Source: Cenarchaeum symbiosum A
GTDB lineage: Archaea; Thermoproteota; Nitrososphaeria; Nitrososphaerales; Nitrosopumilaceae
Direction: 5' to 3'
NCBI GenBank assembly: GCA_000200715.1
Contig: DP000238.1
Location: 1,784,849-1,848,848, forward strand
Length of the DNA: 64,000 nt
Shown here one piece after another: positions 49,399 to 58,164 of the stretch. The number at the start of each line of letters is the position of its first letter. The stretch's first letter is position 1. Position numbers and translations under genes: made by a program. The notes beneath the pieces are model-generated. The model ran no database searches. It saw only the letters and a program-made list of their open reading frames with translations, and was not told the origin of the DNA.

Positions 49399-50145
49399 TT
49401 ATACCCGGAGCACCTCCAGCAGGCTCTCAAAGCCCCCCCTGTTCCGCTCCTGCTTGTAGCCCCTCAGGGCGCCTATCAGCTCCTCCCTCGGGGGCTGCCC
49501 GAGCACGCGCCCGATCATCCGGGCAATCCGGCCGCCCATGAATATCGCCTGCGCGGCAGATGTGACATTGGCCGGCCGCCGGTCCGTGCTCGAGCTCTCA
49601 AAGTCCACAATGGTCGTCTTGCATCCTACTATGACGTGCTTTGAGATGAAGCTAAGCTCCCCGTGGTCGAGCCCCGCCTCGTCCAGGCGATAACAGTCCT
49701 CGAGAATCTTCCTGGCGCACGCCCCGGCCGCATCTGCATCGTCTTCGCCCAGGCTGCACACCCAGTCGCCTATCCTCTCGCCCTCCAGGTACTCCATGGC
49801 AAGAAAGTTCCTGCTGTATGCCACGAGTCTCGGCCCCACGCCGGCTTTATTGGCGACAGACAGCAGGGCCGCCTCGCCCTCCATGTTGTCCCGCTGTGAA
49901 TCTGTGCGGCGGATTTTCAGCGCTATCGTCTGCCGGTCCATCCTGGCCAGCACCACCACCCCCACGTACCCTTTTCCTAGCACGTCGAGCCCCCCGAGTG
50001 AGACCGGGCCCCCGAAGGATACGCCCGTGACCCCGAGTTCCTCCAGCTCGGCGACCCTGTGCCCCGTGTCGCCGCCCGGGTACGCCACGATCCCGGCGTA
50101 CGGCCCCTCGGAGAGCTCGCTAACGGGATGGAAAGACTGCAGCAT
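49399..50145 (-). CDS. Protein kinase-like (RIO/Bud32-like) protein
   Basis: About 248 residues. A kinase fold is visible: glycine-rich loop LGKGYVGVV, lysine in IALKIRR, hinge YSRNFLAMEYLEGERI, and a catalytic-loop-like segment LDHGELSFISKHVIV followed by TTIVDFESSS. The catalytic Asp of HxD is replaced (HGEL), and DFG reads DFE, so activity is uncertain. I use the ATG at 50145; the frame continues to 50217 inside the cca gene. Overlaps the 3' end of cca, so translation may be coupled. Confidence 0.7.
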   Translation of the reverse strand: MLQSFHPVSELSEGPYAGIVAYPGGDTGHRVAELEELGVTGVSFGGPVSLGGLDVLGKGYVGVVVLARMDRQTIALKIRRTDSQRDNMEGEAALLSVANKAGVGPRLVAYSRNFLAMEYLEGERIGDWVCSLGEDDADAAGACARKILEDCYRLDEAGLDHGELSFISKHVIVGCKTTIVDFESSSTDRRPANVTSAAQAIFMGGRIARMIGRVLGQPPREELIGALRGYKQERNRGGFESLLEVLRV

Positions 50146-51448
50146 CGGTGGATACAAGCTCCAGCAGCTCCGCTTTAACTGATTCGGGGAGCCGGCTGCC
50201 GCCTGCTGCAACCGCAAAGCCGCGCTTTACATCGGGCTTTATCCCGCGGGGCACGCCAGACCCGTCGAGTCCCCGGCCCAGCAGCGTGCGCAAAAAGCCC
50301 TGCGCGTCGCTCTCCGCGCGCCTCTCCATTGACATGACCCTGCCGCTGCCGCCGACCCAGACGGCGAGCGCCTTTCTGCCGCTGGCCGCAAAGCGCTCCG
50401 CGTCGTCCCCCCCGAAAAAGTCGGGCCCCTCCCGGACCGTATACTCCGGTATGGACCGGGACTCCAGCAGAAAGAAGAGGCACGCCCTGCTGCGCCCGTC
50501 GGTCCACGCGCCGGACCTTGCCACCGTAAAGCCCGCCATCATCAGCTGCTGCCCCACGGCGGAGGCGGCGCGCTTGACCTGCCCCCAGATTGTATCGGGG
50601 CTCCTCTCCTCGTGGCGGAAGCTGACCGTTATGCAGTTGCGGAGCAGCGCCTCCGATGTCCTCAGCTTTCTGCGCACAAAGTACGAGGCCGACTGTTTTT
50701 TCTCAAACCCCCTGCACAGCAGGACCAGCCTGCCCAGGCTCTCCACGGATACCGCCGCGGCCAAGTTTCTCAGCGGGTCCACGGGGTCCATTATCGAGAC
50801 CGGCGTGTCAAACTCCTTCCCCGCTGTGCCTATCACCTGGCCCCGCCTTATTCCGGCCATTCCGCGGACCACCCCCTCGAAGCCGCCAAAATTCCACACC
50901 AGGACCTCTGTCGCATACCCGCTGAATCCCTGCCGCGAGATCTCGGCCCCGTATACGCCGTTGTTCTTTAGGAAGAGCTTGAGGAGCCTGACCTCGTCCC
51001 TCATTGTCGAGGTGAGGTTCTCTTTCATAAAGGCGGTGTGGAAGCGCGACCTGTCTGCTGCGCTCTTCCATTTGCCCTTCTCCACCTCATAGCACGGTAT
51101 CACGTTTATTCTGGTCCCCTCCATCTCGGCCTCGACATAGGGGTGCTCGGAGAACCTGGTGTACGGCCCGTGCCCCTTTAGAGCTGCAAAGCCCACCTCC
51201 TTTGAGACGTCCTCAAACTCGCCCCGCGGGGCGGATACGTCGAATCTTACGAATATATCGATGTCGGACCTGCCGGGCAGCCACGTCCCCTTGGGGTACG
51301 AGCCCCCGAACTCGGCGCCCGTGATCCGGGGGCGCCCCGCTATCTCCGATTCTACGAGCGCCAGCGCGCGCGCAGCCGTGCGGTCCTTTTCGCGCGCGGC
51401 CCGGGCCGACGGCACGGCGAGCTTTCGCGCCCTATCCAATACTGTCAT
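50120..51448 (-). CDS. cca: CCA-adding tRNA nucleotidyltransferase (class I)
   Basis: A 442-residue archaeal CCA enzyme that completes the 3' end of tRNA. The nucleotidyltransferase signature is GGSYPKGTWLPGRSDIDIFVRF, with the two catalytic Asp in DID. The remaining domains are the class I archaeal type. Its start overlaps the ThpR gene stop by 4 bp, and the kinase-like gene overlaps its end, forming a three-gene unit. Confidence 0.95.
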   Translation of the reverse strand: MTVLDRARKLAVPSARAAREKDRTAARALALVESEIAGRPRITGAEFGGSYPKGTWLPGRSDIDIFVRFDVSAPRGEFEDVSKEVGFAALKGHGPYTRFSEHPYVEAEMEGTRINVIPCYEVEKGKWKSAADRSRFHTAFMKENLTSTMRDEVRLLKLFLKNNGVYGAEISRQGFSGYATEVLVWNFGGFEGVVRGMAGIRRGQVIGTAGKEFDTPVSIMDPVDPLRNLAAAVSVESLGRLVLLCRGFEKKQSASYFVRRKLRTSEALLRNCITVSFRHEERSPDTIWGQVKRAASAVGQQLMMAGFTVARSGAWTDGRSRACLFFLLESRSIPEYTVREGPDFFGGDDAERFAASGRKALAVWVGGSGRVMSMERRAESDAQGFLRTLLGRGLDGSGVPRGIKPDVKRGFAVAAGGSRLPESVKAELLELVSTDAAVFPSR

Positions 51449-51972
51449 GCGGCGCCAACCTCTGCAAGATCCGAATAAACGGGGCCCTGCCGCGTAAGCA
51501 CGCTCTTTTTGAGCTTTACATGATCAACCCTCTGCGAGCCGAGCTCCTCGCCGCCTAGCCCGCCTAGCGCATCCCTCATGTCCTTCCGGGCTCCAATTCT
51601 CAGCATGGTCAGGTGCGGCCTCCCCCGTATATCGGGACTCACGCCGAGCGCGGAGCAGACGGTCCGTGCCAGTGCAGCCAGGGCGCCCCCGCCTTTTTCG
51701 TCGACGCCAGCCCAGACAACCCTCGGGGACTTTGCGCTTGGAAAGGCGCCAACCCCCCTGAACAGGACCGTAAACGGCTCAAAGGATACAGAACCAAGGG
51801 CCCTGCCGGCGGCAGCTGCCGCCGCATCGTCAATCTCGCCGAGGAACGCCAGCGTAAAGTGCAGGTTCTCTGCGCCTACCTGCCTGCCCCATCCTGCGAG
51901 ACAGCGCTGGACGGAAGCTATCCTTTCGAGCGCCCCTGCGTCCGTAACCTCTACTGCCACAAAGGACCGCAT
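51445..51972 (-). CDS. thpR: RNA 2',3'-cyclic phosphodiesterase (ThpR/2'-5' RNA ligase family)
   Basis: A 175-residue 2H phosphoesterase. The two HxT motifs are NLHFTLAFLGE and RPHLTMLRIG. The family opens 2',3'-cyclic phosphates on RNA. It is first in the unit with cca and the kinase-like gene, which suggests tRNA repair or maturation. TTATAAGG (reverse strand, about 51990-51998) is close to 25 bp upstream. Confidence 0.9.
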   Translation of the reverse strand: MRSFVAVEVTDAGALERIASVQRCLAGWGRQVGAENLHFTLAFLGEIDDAAAAAAGRALGSVSFEPFTVLFRGVGAFPSAKSPRVVWAGVDEKGGGALAALARTVCSALGVSPDIRGRPHLTMLRIGARKDMRDALGGLGGEELGSQRVDHVKLKKSVLTRQGPVYSDLAEVGAA

Positions 51973-52044
51973 CGGGCCCCTGCCGGGATCTCCTTATAAC
52001 AATATTCGGTAGCTTCATAGGATCGGCGGCGCGGGGCGGGCCCG

Positions 52045-52605
52045 TTGGCCAAGCTTATAGTCTGCCTGACCGGAATGCCCGGGGTTGGCAAGTCGACGAT
52101 AGCAGCAGGGCTTGCAGTTATGGGGTATGTGACCATCAACATGGGGGACATGGTGAGAAAAGAGGCAGCAAGAAGGGGCATAGAGCCGACCGGCGGCAAC
52201 CTGGGCAGGCTGATGCTCGAGCTCAGGGAGAAGGGGGGCCCCGGCGCCATAGCGGAGCTGATCAGGCCGCAGATAGATGCGGCCGGCCCGGGCACTGCCG
52301 TAATAGACGGCATCCGCTCCAATGATGAGATCGAGTTTCTCAAGGGAGTGGGCCGCGTCAGGATCCTCTCTATCCACGCATCAGCAGGCAGGAGGTTCGG
52401 CCTTTTGCAGGGGCGGGGGAGGCCAGATGACCCGCGCGAGATGCGGCAGCTCGAAGAGAGGGACGCGCGGGAGCTCGGTGTGGGCATAGGCACCTCGATA
52501 GCACTCGCCGATGAATCGCTCTCCAACAACGGCCTGACGGCAGAGCAGCTCGTGGACAGGGCAGTCTCGATAATACAGGGCTGGGAGGAAGAAGATGCGG
52601 CCTGA
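52045..52605 (+). CDS. UPF0200-family P-loop nucleotide kinase
   Basis: A 186-residue P-loop protein. Walker A is LTGMPGVGKSTIA; VIDGIRSNDEIEFLK and DDPREMRQLEERDARELGVG are conserved in the archaeal UPF0200 family, related to adenylate and dephospho-CoA kinases. Substrate unproven. The start is TTG. It overlaps the following UPF0201 gene by 11 bp, a pairing common in archaea. Confidence 0.85.
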   Translation: MAKLIVCLTGMPGVGKSTIAAGLAVMGYVTINMGDMVRKEAARRGIEPTGGNLGRLMLELREKGGPGAIAELIRPQIDAAGPGTAVIDGIRSNDEIEFLKGVGRVRILSIHASAGRRFGLLQGRGRPDDPREMRQLEERDARELGVGIGTSIALADESLSNNGLTAEQLVDRAVSIIQGWEEEDAA

Positions 52606-53023
52606 TGCCGAGTGCCACGTGACGGGGCACTGCGAGGTATTGAACTCTGAGGATCCCGACAAGGTCAGGGATGCGCTGCTAAACGTTCTGCCCGACGGCG
52701 AGGTCCGCATGGGCGCGCGCTCGGCGGGGATAACCGGGGACCTGTTATCCCTTGAGAGGATCCGGGAGACCATAAGCTCCCGGGGGAGCCGGGGGGTATA
52801 CATGCGGAACATGAAGCACCACATTGACGGCACGTCCACATGGTTCTATCTCAACAAGCAGGCGGCACACGCGGGAACAGTGGCCCTGTGCGCCGACGCC
52901 GAGGAGTCGCCGCTTGGCCCCATAAGGGTCACCCTGCGGTCGGACCACATAGAGGAGGTCATGGAGTGGCTGGTGGGCGGGCGGAATCAAAAAAATTCGA
53001 GCGGGTCGGATCAAAAATTTTAG
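52595..53023 (+). CDS. UPF0201-family RNA-binding-like protein
   Basis: A 142-residue archaeal UPF0201 protein: CHVTGHCEVLNSEDPDKVRDALLNVLPD at the start, then FYLNKQAAHAGTVALCADAEESPLGPIRVT. The fold resembles ribosomal protein L5-like RNA-binding domains; function unknown. Translationally coupled to the UPF0200 gene. Confidence 0.88.
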   Translation: MRPDAECHVTGHCEVLNSEDPDKVRDALLNVLPDGEVRMGARSAGITGDLLSLERIRETISSRGSRGVYMRNMKHHIDGTSTWFYLNKQAAHAGTVALCADAEESPLGPIRVTLRSDHIEEVMEWLVGGRNQKNSSGSDQKF

Positions 53024-53064
53024 CACGCGCGTAAAAAGCCACCCGCAGTACTAGACAAAAGGCG

Positions 53065-53316
53065 ATGTTAAAGATAATCATAATTCTATGCGTGGTGGCA
53101 GTGGGCGTGACGCTCTTTATGCCGCAGACCTCCGAGCTGTTCCCCGAAATATGGGAGATTGCGGACTCTGTGCGCAACGACCTGACCGCGATAGGCGGGG
53201 ACGTCGGGGAGCAGCTCAAGGACGGCATCAACGGGACGCTTGCGGCTGCAGGCGAGCAGATCGACGTGGCATGGGAATCGTCAGAGGGCCTGTTTGCAGC
53301 GGCCGATTCAGGATAA
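53065..53316 (+). CDS. Small membrane-anchored protein
   Basis: An 83-residue protein with an N-terminal hydrophobic helix (residues 2-20) and a helical acidic exterior domain. No family recognised. It is followed by the convergent RNase Z gene after 7 bp. Confidence 0.65.
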   Translation: MLKIIIILCVVAVGVTLFMPQTSELFPEIWEIADSVRNDLTAIGGDVGEQLKDGINGTLAAAGEQIDVAWESSEGLFAAADSG

Positions 53317-53323
53317 TTGGCGC

Positions 53324-54220
53324 CTATACCTCGACTTCCAGCAGGTCGCTTGCGGCATATGATGAAGGGTGTATTTTTTGCGCCTCGCGCAGCAGATCGT
53401 CCGTGTCGCTATACCGCGCGGAAAAGTGCGTCAGTATGAGGTTTTTTACGCCGGCATTTTTGGCCAGCGCGGCCGCCTCGGCCGCCGTCGAGTGGCCCGT
53501 CTCGCGCGCCCTTTTTACCATCTCATCGGCGAAGGTCGAATCAAAGACCAGGTAGTCGCACCCCTGGAAGAACTCTGCGAGCTTGTCCGTCGGCCTTGTA
53601 TCGCCAGAGAACCCCACCGTCCTGCCCCTTTTGCCCTCCCCGAGAACATCCGACGGGAGGACGGTCCTGCCGCCTACAGAGACGGCGCTGCCGCCCTGGA
53701 GCGTGCCCCACAGTTCCCCCTCGGGCACGCCAAGCCCGCGCGCCTTCTCTGTAGAGAACCTGCCCGGCCCGCCTTTTTCAGAGAACCGGTACGAGAACGC
53801 CTCCACCGAGTGCTCCGCCCTGCATGCAGAGACCTCGTACCCGGGTGCATCGACTACCGTCCCCTCTTCTGTCGTTTCCATGATAACAGGGAACGACGGG
53901 GAGAAGCCGAGCATCCTGGCGTTTGCAGCGACAAACTCGTCGGTGCCGGGCGGCCCGTATATCTCCACGGACTCTGTCCTCCTCTGCATCGACATCGTCT
54001 GCAGCAGCCCCAGCAGCCCCAGGCAGTGGTCGCCGTGCAGGTGTGTGATAAAGATCCTCATCTTTTTGTTCCACCCGAGCTTTGATCTGAGGTAGGGCAC
54101 CTGCATACCCTCCCCGGCGTCGAACATCAGTATCTCCCCTTCCACCTTGAGGCACGTGCAGGACAGCCCGCGCCTGGTGGTCGGCTGTGCTGCCGAGGTG
54201 CCGAGGAAGACGAGCTTCAT
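53324..54220 (-). CDS. rnz: Ribonuclease Z
   Basis: A 298-residue metallo-beta-lactamase-fold tRNA 3' endonuclease. Zinc motif HLHGDH lies at residues 60-65; [10 protein letters not shown] and [10 protein letters not shown] supply other ligands. It removes the 3' trailer of pre-tRNA. A GCATAAAAG box (reverse strand, about 54240-54248) is about 25 bp upstream of the ATG. It belongs with the nearby CCA enzyme functionally. Confidence 0.95.
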
Positions 54221-54307
54221 CGGCCGGCGGGGCGGCGCCGATCTTTTATGCCTATGTATTGCGGGCCCCGCCGTAGATAGTTATAGGCGCGCCGCGGCGC
54301 CGCGGCG

Positions 54308-55300
54308 TTGGCGGAGATGGAGTGGGCCGAGCTTGCGCCGGGATTTAGGATTCCCCGCATCATAAACGGCATGTGGCAGGTGGCCGGCGGCCACGGCGCC
54401 ATAGACCTGAAAGCGGCGCTTTCCGCCATGGCAGAGCACCATAATGCGGGGCTTGTATGCTGGGACGCAGCAGATATCTACGGGCCCGCGGAGGAGCTGC
54501 TGGGCGGCTTCCGGAGGGGGCTTGCACCGGAGGAGCTGGCCCGCTCGGTTGTATTTACAAAATTCGTCCCGCCCCCGGGCCCCATGACGCGCAGCATAGT
54601 CGAGCACCACATAGATGAATCGCTGAGGAGAATGGGCACGGACTCTATTGACTTGCTGCAGTTCCACTGGTGGGACTATAACGACCCTGCATACCTTGAC
54701 GCACTCGACCATCTAGACGCGCTGCGCGCAGAGGGCAAGATACGCCACCTAGGCCTCACCAACTTTGACACGGAGAGGCTCCGCTTGATAGTTGATCACG
54801 GCATAAGGCCCGTCTCAAACCAGGTCCAGTGCTCGGTGCTAGACCAGAGGCCGCTCTCCCTAATGGCGCCATTCTGTGAAAAAAACGGCATCGCCCTGCT
54901 TGCGTATGGCACCCTGCTGGGGGGCTTTCTCTCGGAGAAATATCTGGGCGCTGACGAGCCTGCGCGGCCAGAGACGCACAGCCTCCAGAAATACCTGCGC
55001 ATGATCGAGGAATGGGGCGGCTGGGGACTGTTCCAGGAGCTGCTGGCTGCACTCGGCAAAATAGCGGAGAGGCACTCTGCCGGCACGGCCAATGTGGCGG
55101 CCCGCTTTGCGCTGGACATGCCCGCCGTTGCGGGCGTCATAATAGGGGCCCGCCTCGGAATATCGGGGCACATCCCAGAGACGCTGCGCGTGCCGGGGCT
55201 CGCCCTGGACGGGGCGGACCTTGGGGCCATACGGTCGGTCACGGAGAGATCTGGGGACCTGTTTGCACTGCTCGGCGACTGCGGCGGCGAGTACCGCTAG
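54308..55300 (+). CDS. Aldo/keto reductase family protein
   Basis: A 330-residue (alpha/beta)8 barrel. Conserved residues: Asp/Tyr in CWDAADIYGPAEELLGG, Lys in VVFTKFV, and the partner motif SIDLLQFHWWDYND. NADPH-binding motifs are in the C-terminal part (ARFALDMPAVAGVIIGAR). Substrate unknown. The TTG at 54308 lies 25 bp after GTTATAGG (54281-54288). Its last 62 bp overlap the convergent PRPP synthetase gene. Confidence 0.88.
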   Translation: MAEMEWAELAPGFRIPRIINGMWQVAGGHGAIDLKAALSAMAEHHNAGLVCWDAADIYGPAEELLGGFRRGLAPEELARSVVFTKFVPPPGPMTRSIVEHHIDESLRRMGTDSIDLLQFHWWDYNDPAYLDALDHLDALRAEGKIRHLGLTNFDTERLRLIVDHGIRPVSNQVQCSVLDQRPLSLMAPFCEKNGIALLAYGTLLGGFLSEKYLGADEPARPETHSLQKYLRMIEEWGGWGLFQELLAALGKIAERHSAGTANVAARFALDMPAVAGVIIGARLGISGHIPETLRVPGLALDGADLGAIRSVTERSGDLFALLGDCGGEYR

Positions 55301-56189
55301 CGGCGTCCTCGATGGCCTCTGCTACAAGGCCCGAGACGTCGACCCGGCTAGTTCCTCCCCAGACGGTGTTCGTGCCCACTATCTTCTCGACGCCCGCCTC
55401 GGCGATCCTGCGCTCGGCGTCGTTTACCAGCAGGGCGTGCGTGCATGCCACGTAGATCCTGCCGCACCCGCGCCCCTTGAGGAACCCTGCCGCCTTGATT
55501 ATGCTCCCCCCGCTGCTGATCATGTCGTCGACGAGGACAACGTCCCTGTTCTCCGTATCCGGCAGGCCCGGCCCCGAGACGGCTATGCTGCCGGTCCTCC
55601 GGTTTCTGCGCTTTTCCAGGGCCGCATGCCCCGTGCCCAGCAGGCCCGCAAATTCAGCGGCCCTTGCTGTCCCGCCCGCGTCGGGCGAAACGACCAGGGG
55701 ATCCTTTAGGCGCATCCGGCCAAAGTGTTCCGCAAGCGCGGGAGCGGCGGGCACGTTTACCGCGAGGCCGCCAAACAGCCCGAGGCCCGCCATGCTGTGC
55801 ATATCAACAATGTACACCCTGCGTGCCCCGGCTGCGCGGAACAGCCCCGCCACCACTTCAATGGTTACAATCTCACCCCGGAGAAACTCGCGGTCCTGCC
55901 TCGCATACCCCATGTAGGGGACCACGGCCACCACTTTGTCTGCTATGCAGCCTGCCTTGTGCACAAGAAGGAGCGCCTGCAGCAGGTTGGTATCCGCCGG
56001 CGGCTGCGTCGACTGGACCACCACCGCCGTGCCGCGCCTGCGCGGGGCGTCAAGGGTGAGCCGGCTCTCCCCGTCAGCAAAGACGCGCACCCGGGGCCTG
56101 ACCAGATCCGCGCCGAGCCTCTTTGAGAGACTTGCAGCCAGGTTCCGCGATGAGGGGCCCGCTATTACCGTATACCCGGCCAATATCAC
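55239..56189 (-). CDS. prs: Ribose-phosphate pyrophosphokinase
   Basis: A 316-residue PRPP synthase. It has VFADGESRLTL near the N-terminus, QSTQPPADTNLLQALLLVHKA, MGYARQDREF and VDMHS for ribose/ATP binding, and the PRPP-binding loop VVLVDDMISSGGSIIKAA. It makes PRPP for nucleotides and histidine. Start GTG, with an AAATTTATG box about 20-25 bp upstream on the reverse strand. The C-terminal tail is antisense to the AKR gene end. Confidence 0.93.
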   Translation of the reverse strand: MILAGYTVIAGPSSRNLAASLSKRLGADLVRPRVRVFADGESRLTLDAPRRRGTAVVVQSTQPPADTNLLQALLLVHKAGCIADKVVAVVPYMGYARQDREFLRGEIVTIEVVAGLFRAAGARRVYIVDMHSMAGLGLFGGLAVNVPAAPALAEHFGRMRLKDPLVVSPDAGGTARAAEFAGLLGTGHAALEKRRNRRTGSIAVSGPGLPDTENRDVVLVDDMISSGGSIIKAAGFLKGRGCGRIYVACTHALLVNDAERRIAEAGVEKIVGTNTVWGGTSRVDVSGLVAEAIEDAASGTRRRSRRAVQTGPQISP

Positions 56190-56223
56190 GCCCGGCCCGG
56201 GGGCCCCATAAATTTTGAGAGGC

Positions 56224-57996
56224 CTACTCCTCGTCGCCGGATCCCTTGGACAGGTCGCCTATTCCATACTTGGACATGACCCTGCCGCGCTCCGCGTTCA
56301 GGCTGCCTATCTCCTCTGCCTCCCTCTTCTCGTCGCCCTGGTAGACTGTCCTGATCGGCCACGGTATCCTTATGTCGTACCTCTTGAACTCCTCGTACAT
56401 TATCATCCTCATGTCGGTCTTGGTCTTGAACTGCGAGCCATAGTCCCTCACATAGACCCAGATGGAAAAGTCCAGCGCGGAATCGTTAAAGTTCTGGAAC
56501 CTGACCACGGGCTGGTTGACGTCCACGTGCAGGCCCGCATCGCACCCGCAGCTGGCCTTGTTGGCCCCAAGGTAGGGGCACCTCTTCTGCCTGACCAAAT
56601 GCCTGCCCTTTCCGTCCGTCACCTCGGCCATCGCCCGCTTGCCCACCTTGACTAGTATCGACGCCACCTGCTTGGGGTCGTTCAGATAAGAGACCCCGAC
56701 GTCCACTATCGCGGGGACCATCTTGAGCTCCTTTGAATAATTGACGATCTGGGCGTTGATCAGCTGCCGGGTCGGTATTATCGCATACGATTCGTTCATC
56801 GCGTGGCGCACATACGTCACACGCGAGGTGATCTTGTGGACGTACCCGTTGTAGCCCGTATCCAGCTCGATCCTGTCGCCCTCGACTACTATCCCGTCCT
56901 TTCTTATCATTATGTACGCAAACCAGTTCTGCATAGTCTCCTGAAGGGCCAGGCCGATGCCTATAGCAAAGCCGCCCGTCGCGGTGGCCAGCACTATGAG
57001 GTCGACGCCCCACCAGCTGACCACGCCGAGCACGGCCGCGGCAAAGACCGCTATGGGGATTAGCTGCGTCACCGACTTTGGGATGTCCTTTCTCTTTTTT
57101 GCCGCATAGCCGACGGGCCTCGCCCCCGAGACGATCGCCTCGAAGCCGCCCGTACGCTTCTCCTCCCTCCAAATGTCAATCGCGTATATCTCCTCGATCT
57201 TCTGTCCGGTCCTGAGCCTCCTGCCGGATTCGTTGTTTCCTGTAGTGCAGCGGTCAAAGTATTCATAGTATTTCGAGCGCTCGGACTCTTTCCATTCCTC
57301 GAAGGGATCCTTTACGAGCTCCTCGTAGCTGCCCACCTCCCGGCCCCTCGAGGTGCGGAAGCCCTCCAGGTATTTCCTGCCCTCCTCTGTGCCCATGTGG
57401 CGCCGGAACTCCTCGTCATCCATGTCCTCGGGCGCGCCCGGCGGCGGTATCCACTTGAAGAGCTTGTGGAAAAAATCCCCCTTGTCGTCGGGAAAGCCGC
57501 GCGACAGTATCCAGGATTCATAGTCTTCTCTTTCCAGCACGGACTTTTCGCGCTTTGTAATCAGTATGGGTATCAGGTGTGCCACCGTATACCCTATGAT
57601 CAGCACGTTGAGCGTGTTGAGCATCTTTGAAAATGTGGCGCTGATGTGCACCGAAGAGCCCTCCGAGTCAAAGATCTCAAACGTCTGTATGTAGGCGTTG
57701 GTGGGCGTTACCAGGGCTATGGCAAAAAACGGCAGTATCGCGACGTTCACAAAGCGCGACACGTGGGGCCTCGTATAGCTGAACCGCTTTGACCTGCTCC
57801 ACTTGGAGAGCAGCCTGTACCCCAGCATTATCCCCATTATCCCCACGATCAATACCACGAACGCCGTCTGGAGCGAGGTCGATGCGGCAAGGAGCTCCGA
57901 GACGTTCTCGAACTGGCCCACCTGCTCAGAGACCGCGCCTATTATCTCGTCTTCCTCGGCCACTCCTATCCACCCGCAGTGGTTTTGCGGATCCAT
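56224..57996 (-). CDS. MscS-type mechanosensitive channel with cysteine insert
   Basis: A 590-residue protein. N-terminal helices at about 30-70, 80-110 and 120-140 precede a hydrophilic cytosolic loop (about 145-295). The MscS pore helix and TM3 follow at about 310-350 (GGFAIGIGLALQETMQNW), then the beta domain (IVVEGDRIELDTGYNGYVHKI). A Cys cluster CPYLGANKASCGCD at about residue 470 lies within the following alpha/beta domain; this is not usual in MscS. It releases osmolytes on osmotic downshock, gated by tension. Confidence 0.88.
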   Translation of the reverse strand: MDPQNHCGWIGVAEEDEIIGAVSEQVGQFENVSELLAASTSLQTAFVVLIVGIMGIMLGYRLLSKWSRSKRFSYTRPHVSRFVNVAILPFFAIALVTPTNAYIQTFEIFDSEGSSVHISATFSKMLNTLNVLIIGYTVAHLIPILITKREKSVLEREDYESWILSRGFPDDKGDFFHKLFKWIPPPGAPEDMDDEEFRRHMGTEEGRKYLEGFRTSRGREVGSYEELVKDPFEEWKESERSKYYEYFDRCTTGNNESGRRLRTGQKIEEIYAIDIWREEKRTGGFEAIVSGARPVGYAAKKRKDIPKSVTQLIPIAVFAAAVLGVVSWWGVDLIVLATATGGFAIGIGLALQETMQNWFAYIMIRKDGIVVEGDRIELDTGYNGYVHKITSRVTYVRHAMNESYAIIPTRQLINAQIVNYSKELKMVPAIVDVGVSYLNDPKQVASILVKVGKRAMAEVTDGKGRHLVRQKRCPYLGANKASCGCDAGLHVDVNQPVVRFQNFNDSALDFSIWVYVRDYGSQFKTKTDMRMIMYEEFKRYDIRIPWPIRTVYQGDEKREAEEIGSLNAERGRVMSKYGIGDLSKGSGDEE

Positions 57997-58164
57997 GAAA
58001 AGGCGCCATTGTCAATTCTAACTGCCGCCAGGCGGGGGAAATGTTCACACACCGGGGGCCGTGTCCCGCGAAAAGGCCCTGCGGGCGCCCGGCCGTGCCT
58101 AGAAGGCGGGCAGCGCAGCGGCCGATCAGCTAAAGTTTAACAATAGTGCGGATTGATGCACATA
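57997..58164. other. Intergenic region between divergent MscS and radical SAM genes
   Basis: It contains the 18-bp sequence CGTGCCTAGAAGGCGGGC at 58094-58111, identical to 44-61, and a possible TATA box AAAGTTTAAC (58133-58142). No gene is seen. Confidence 0.6.
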
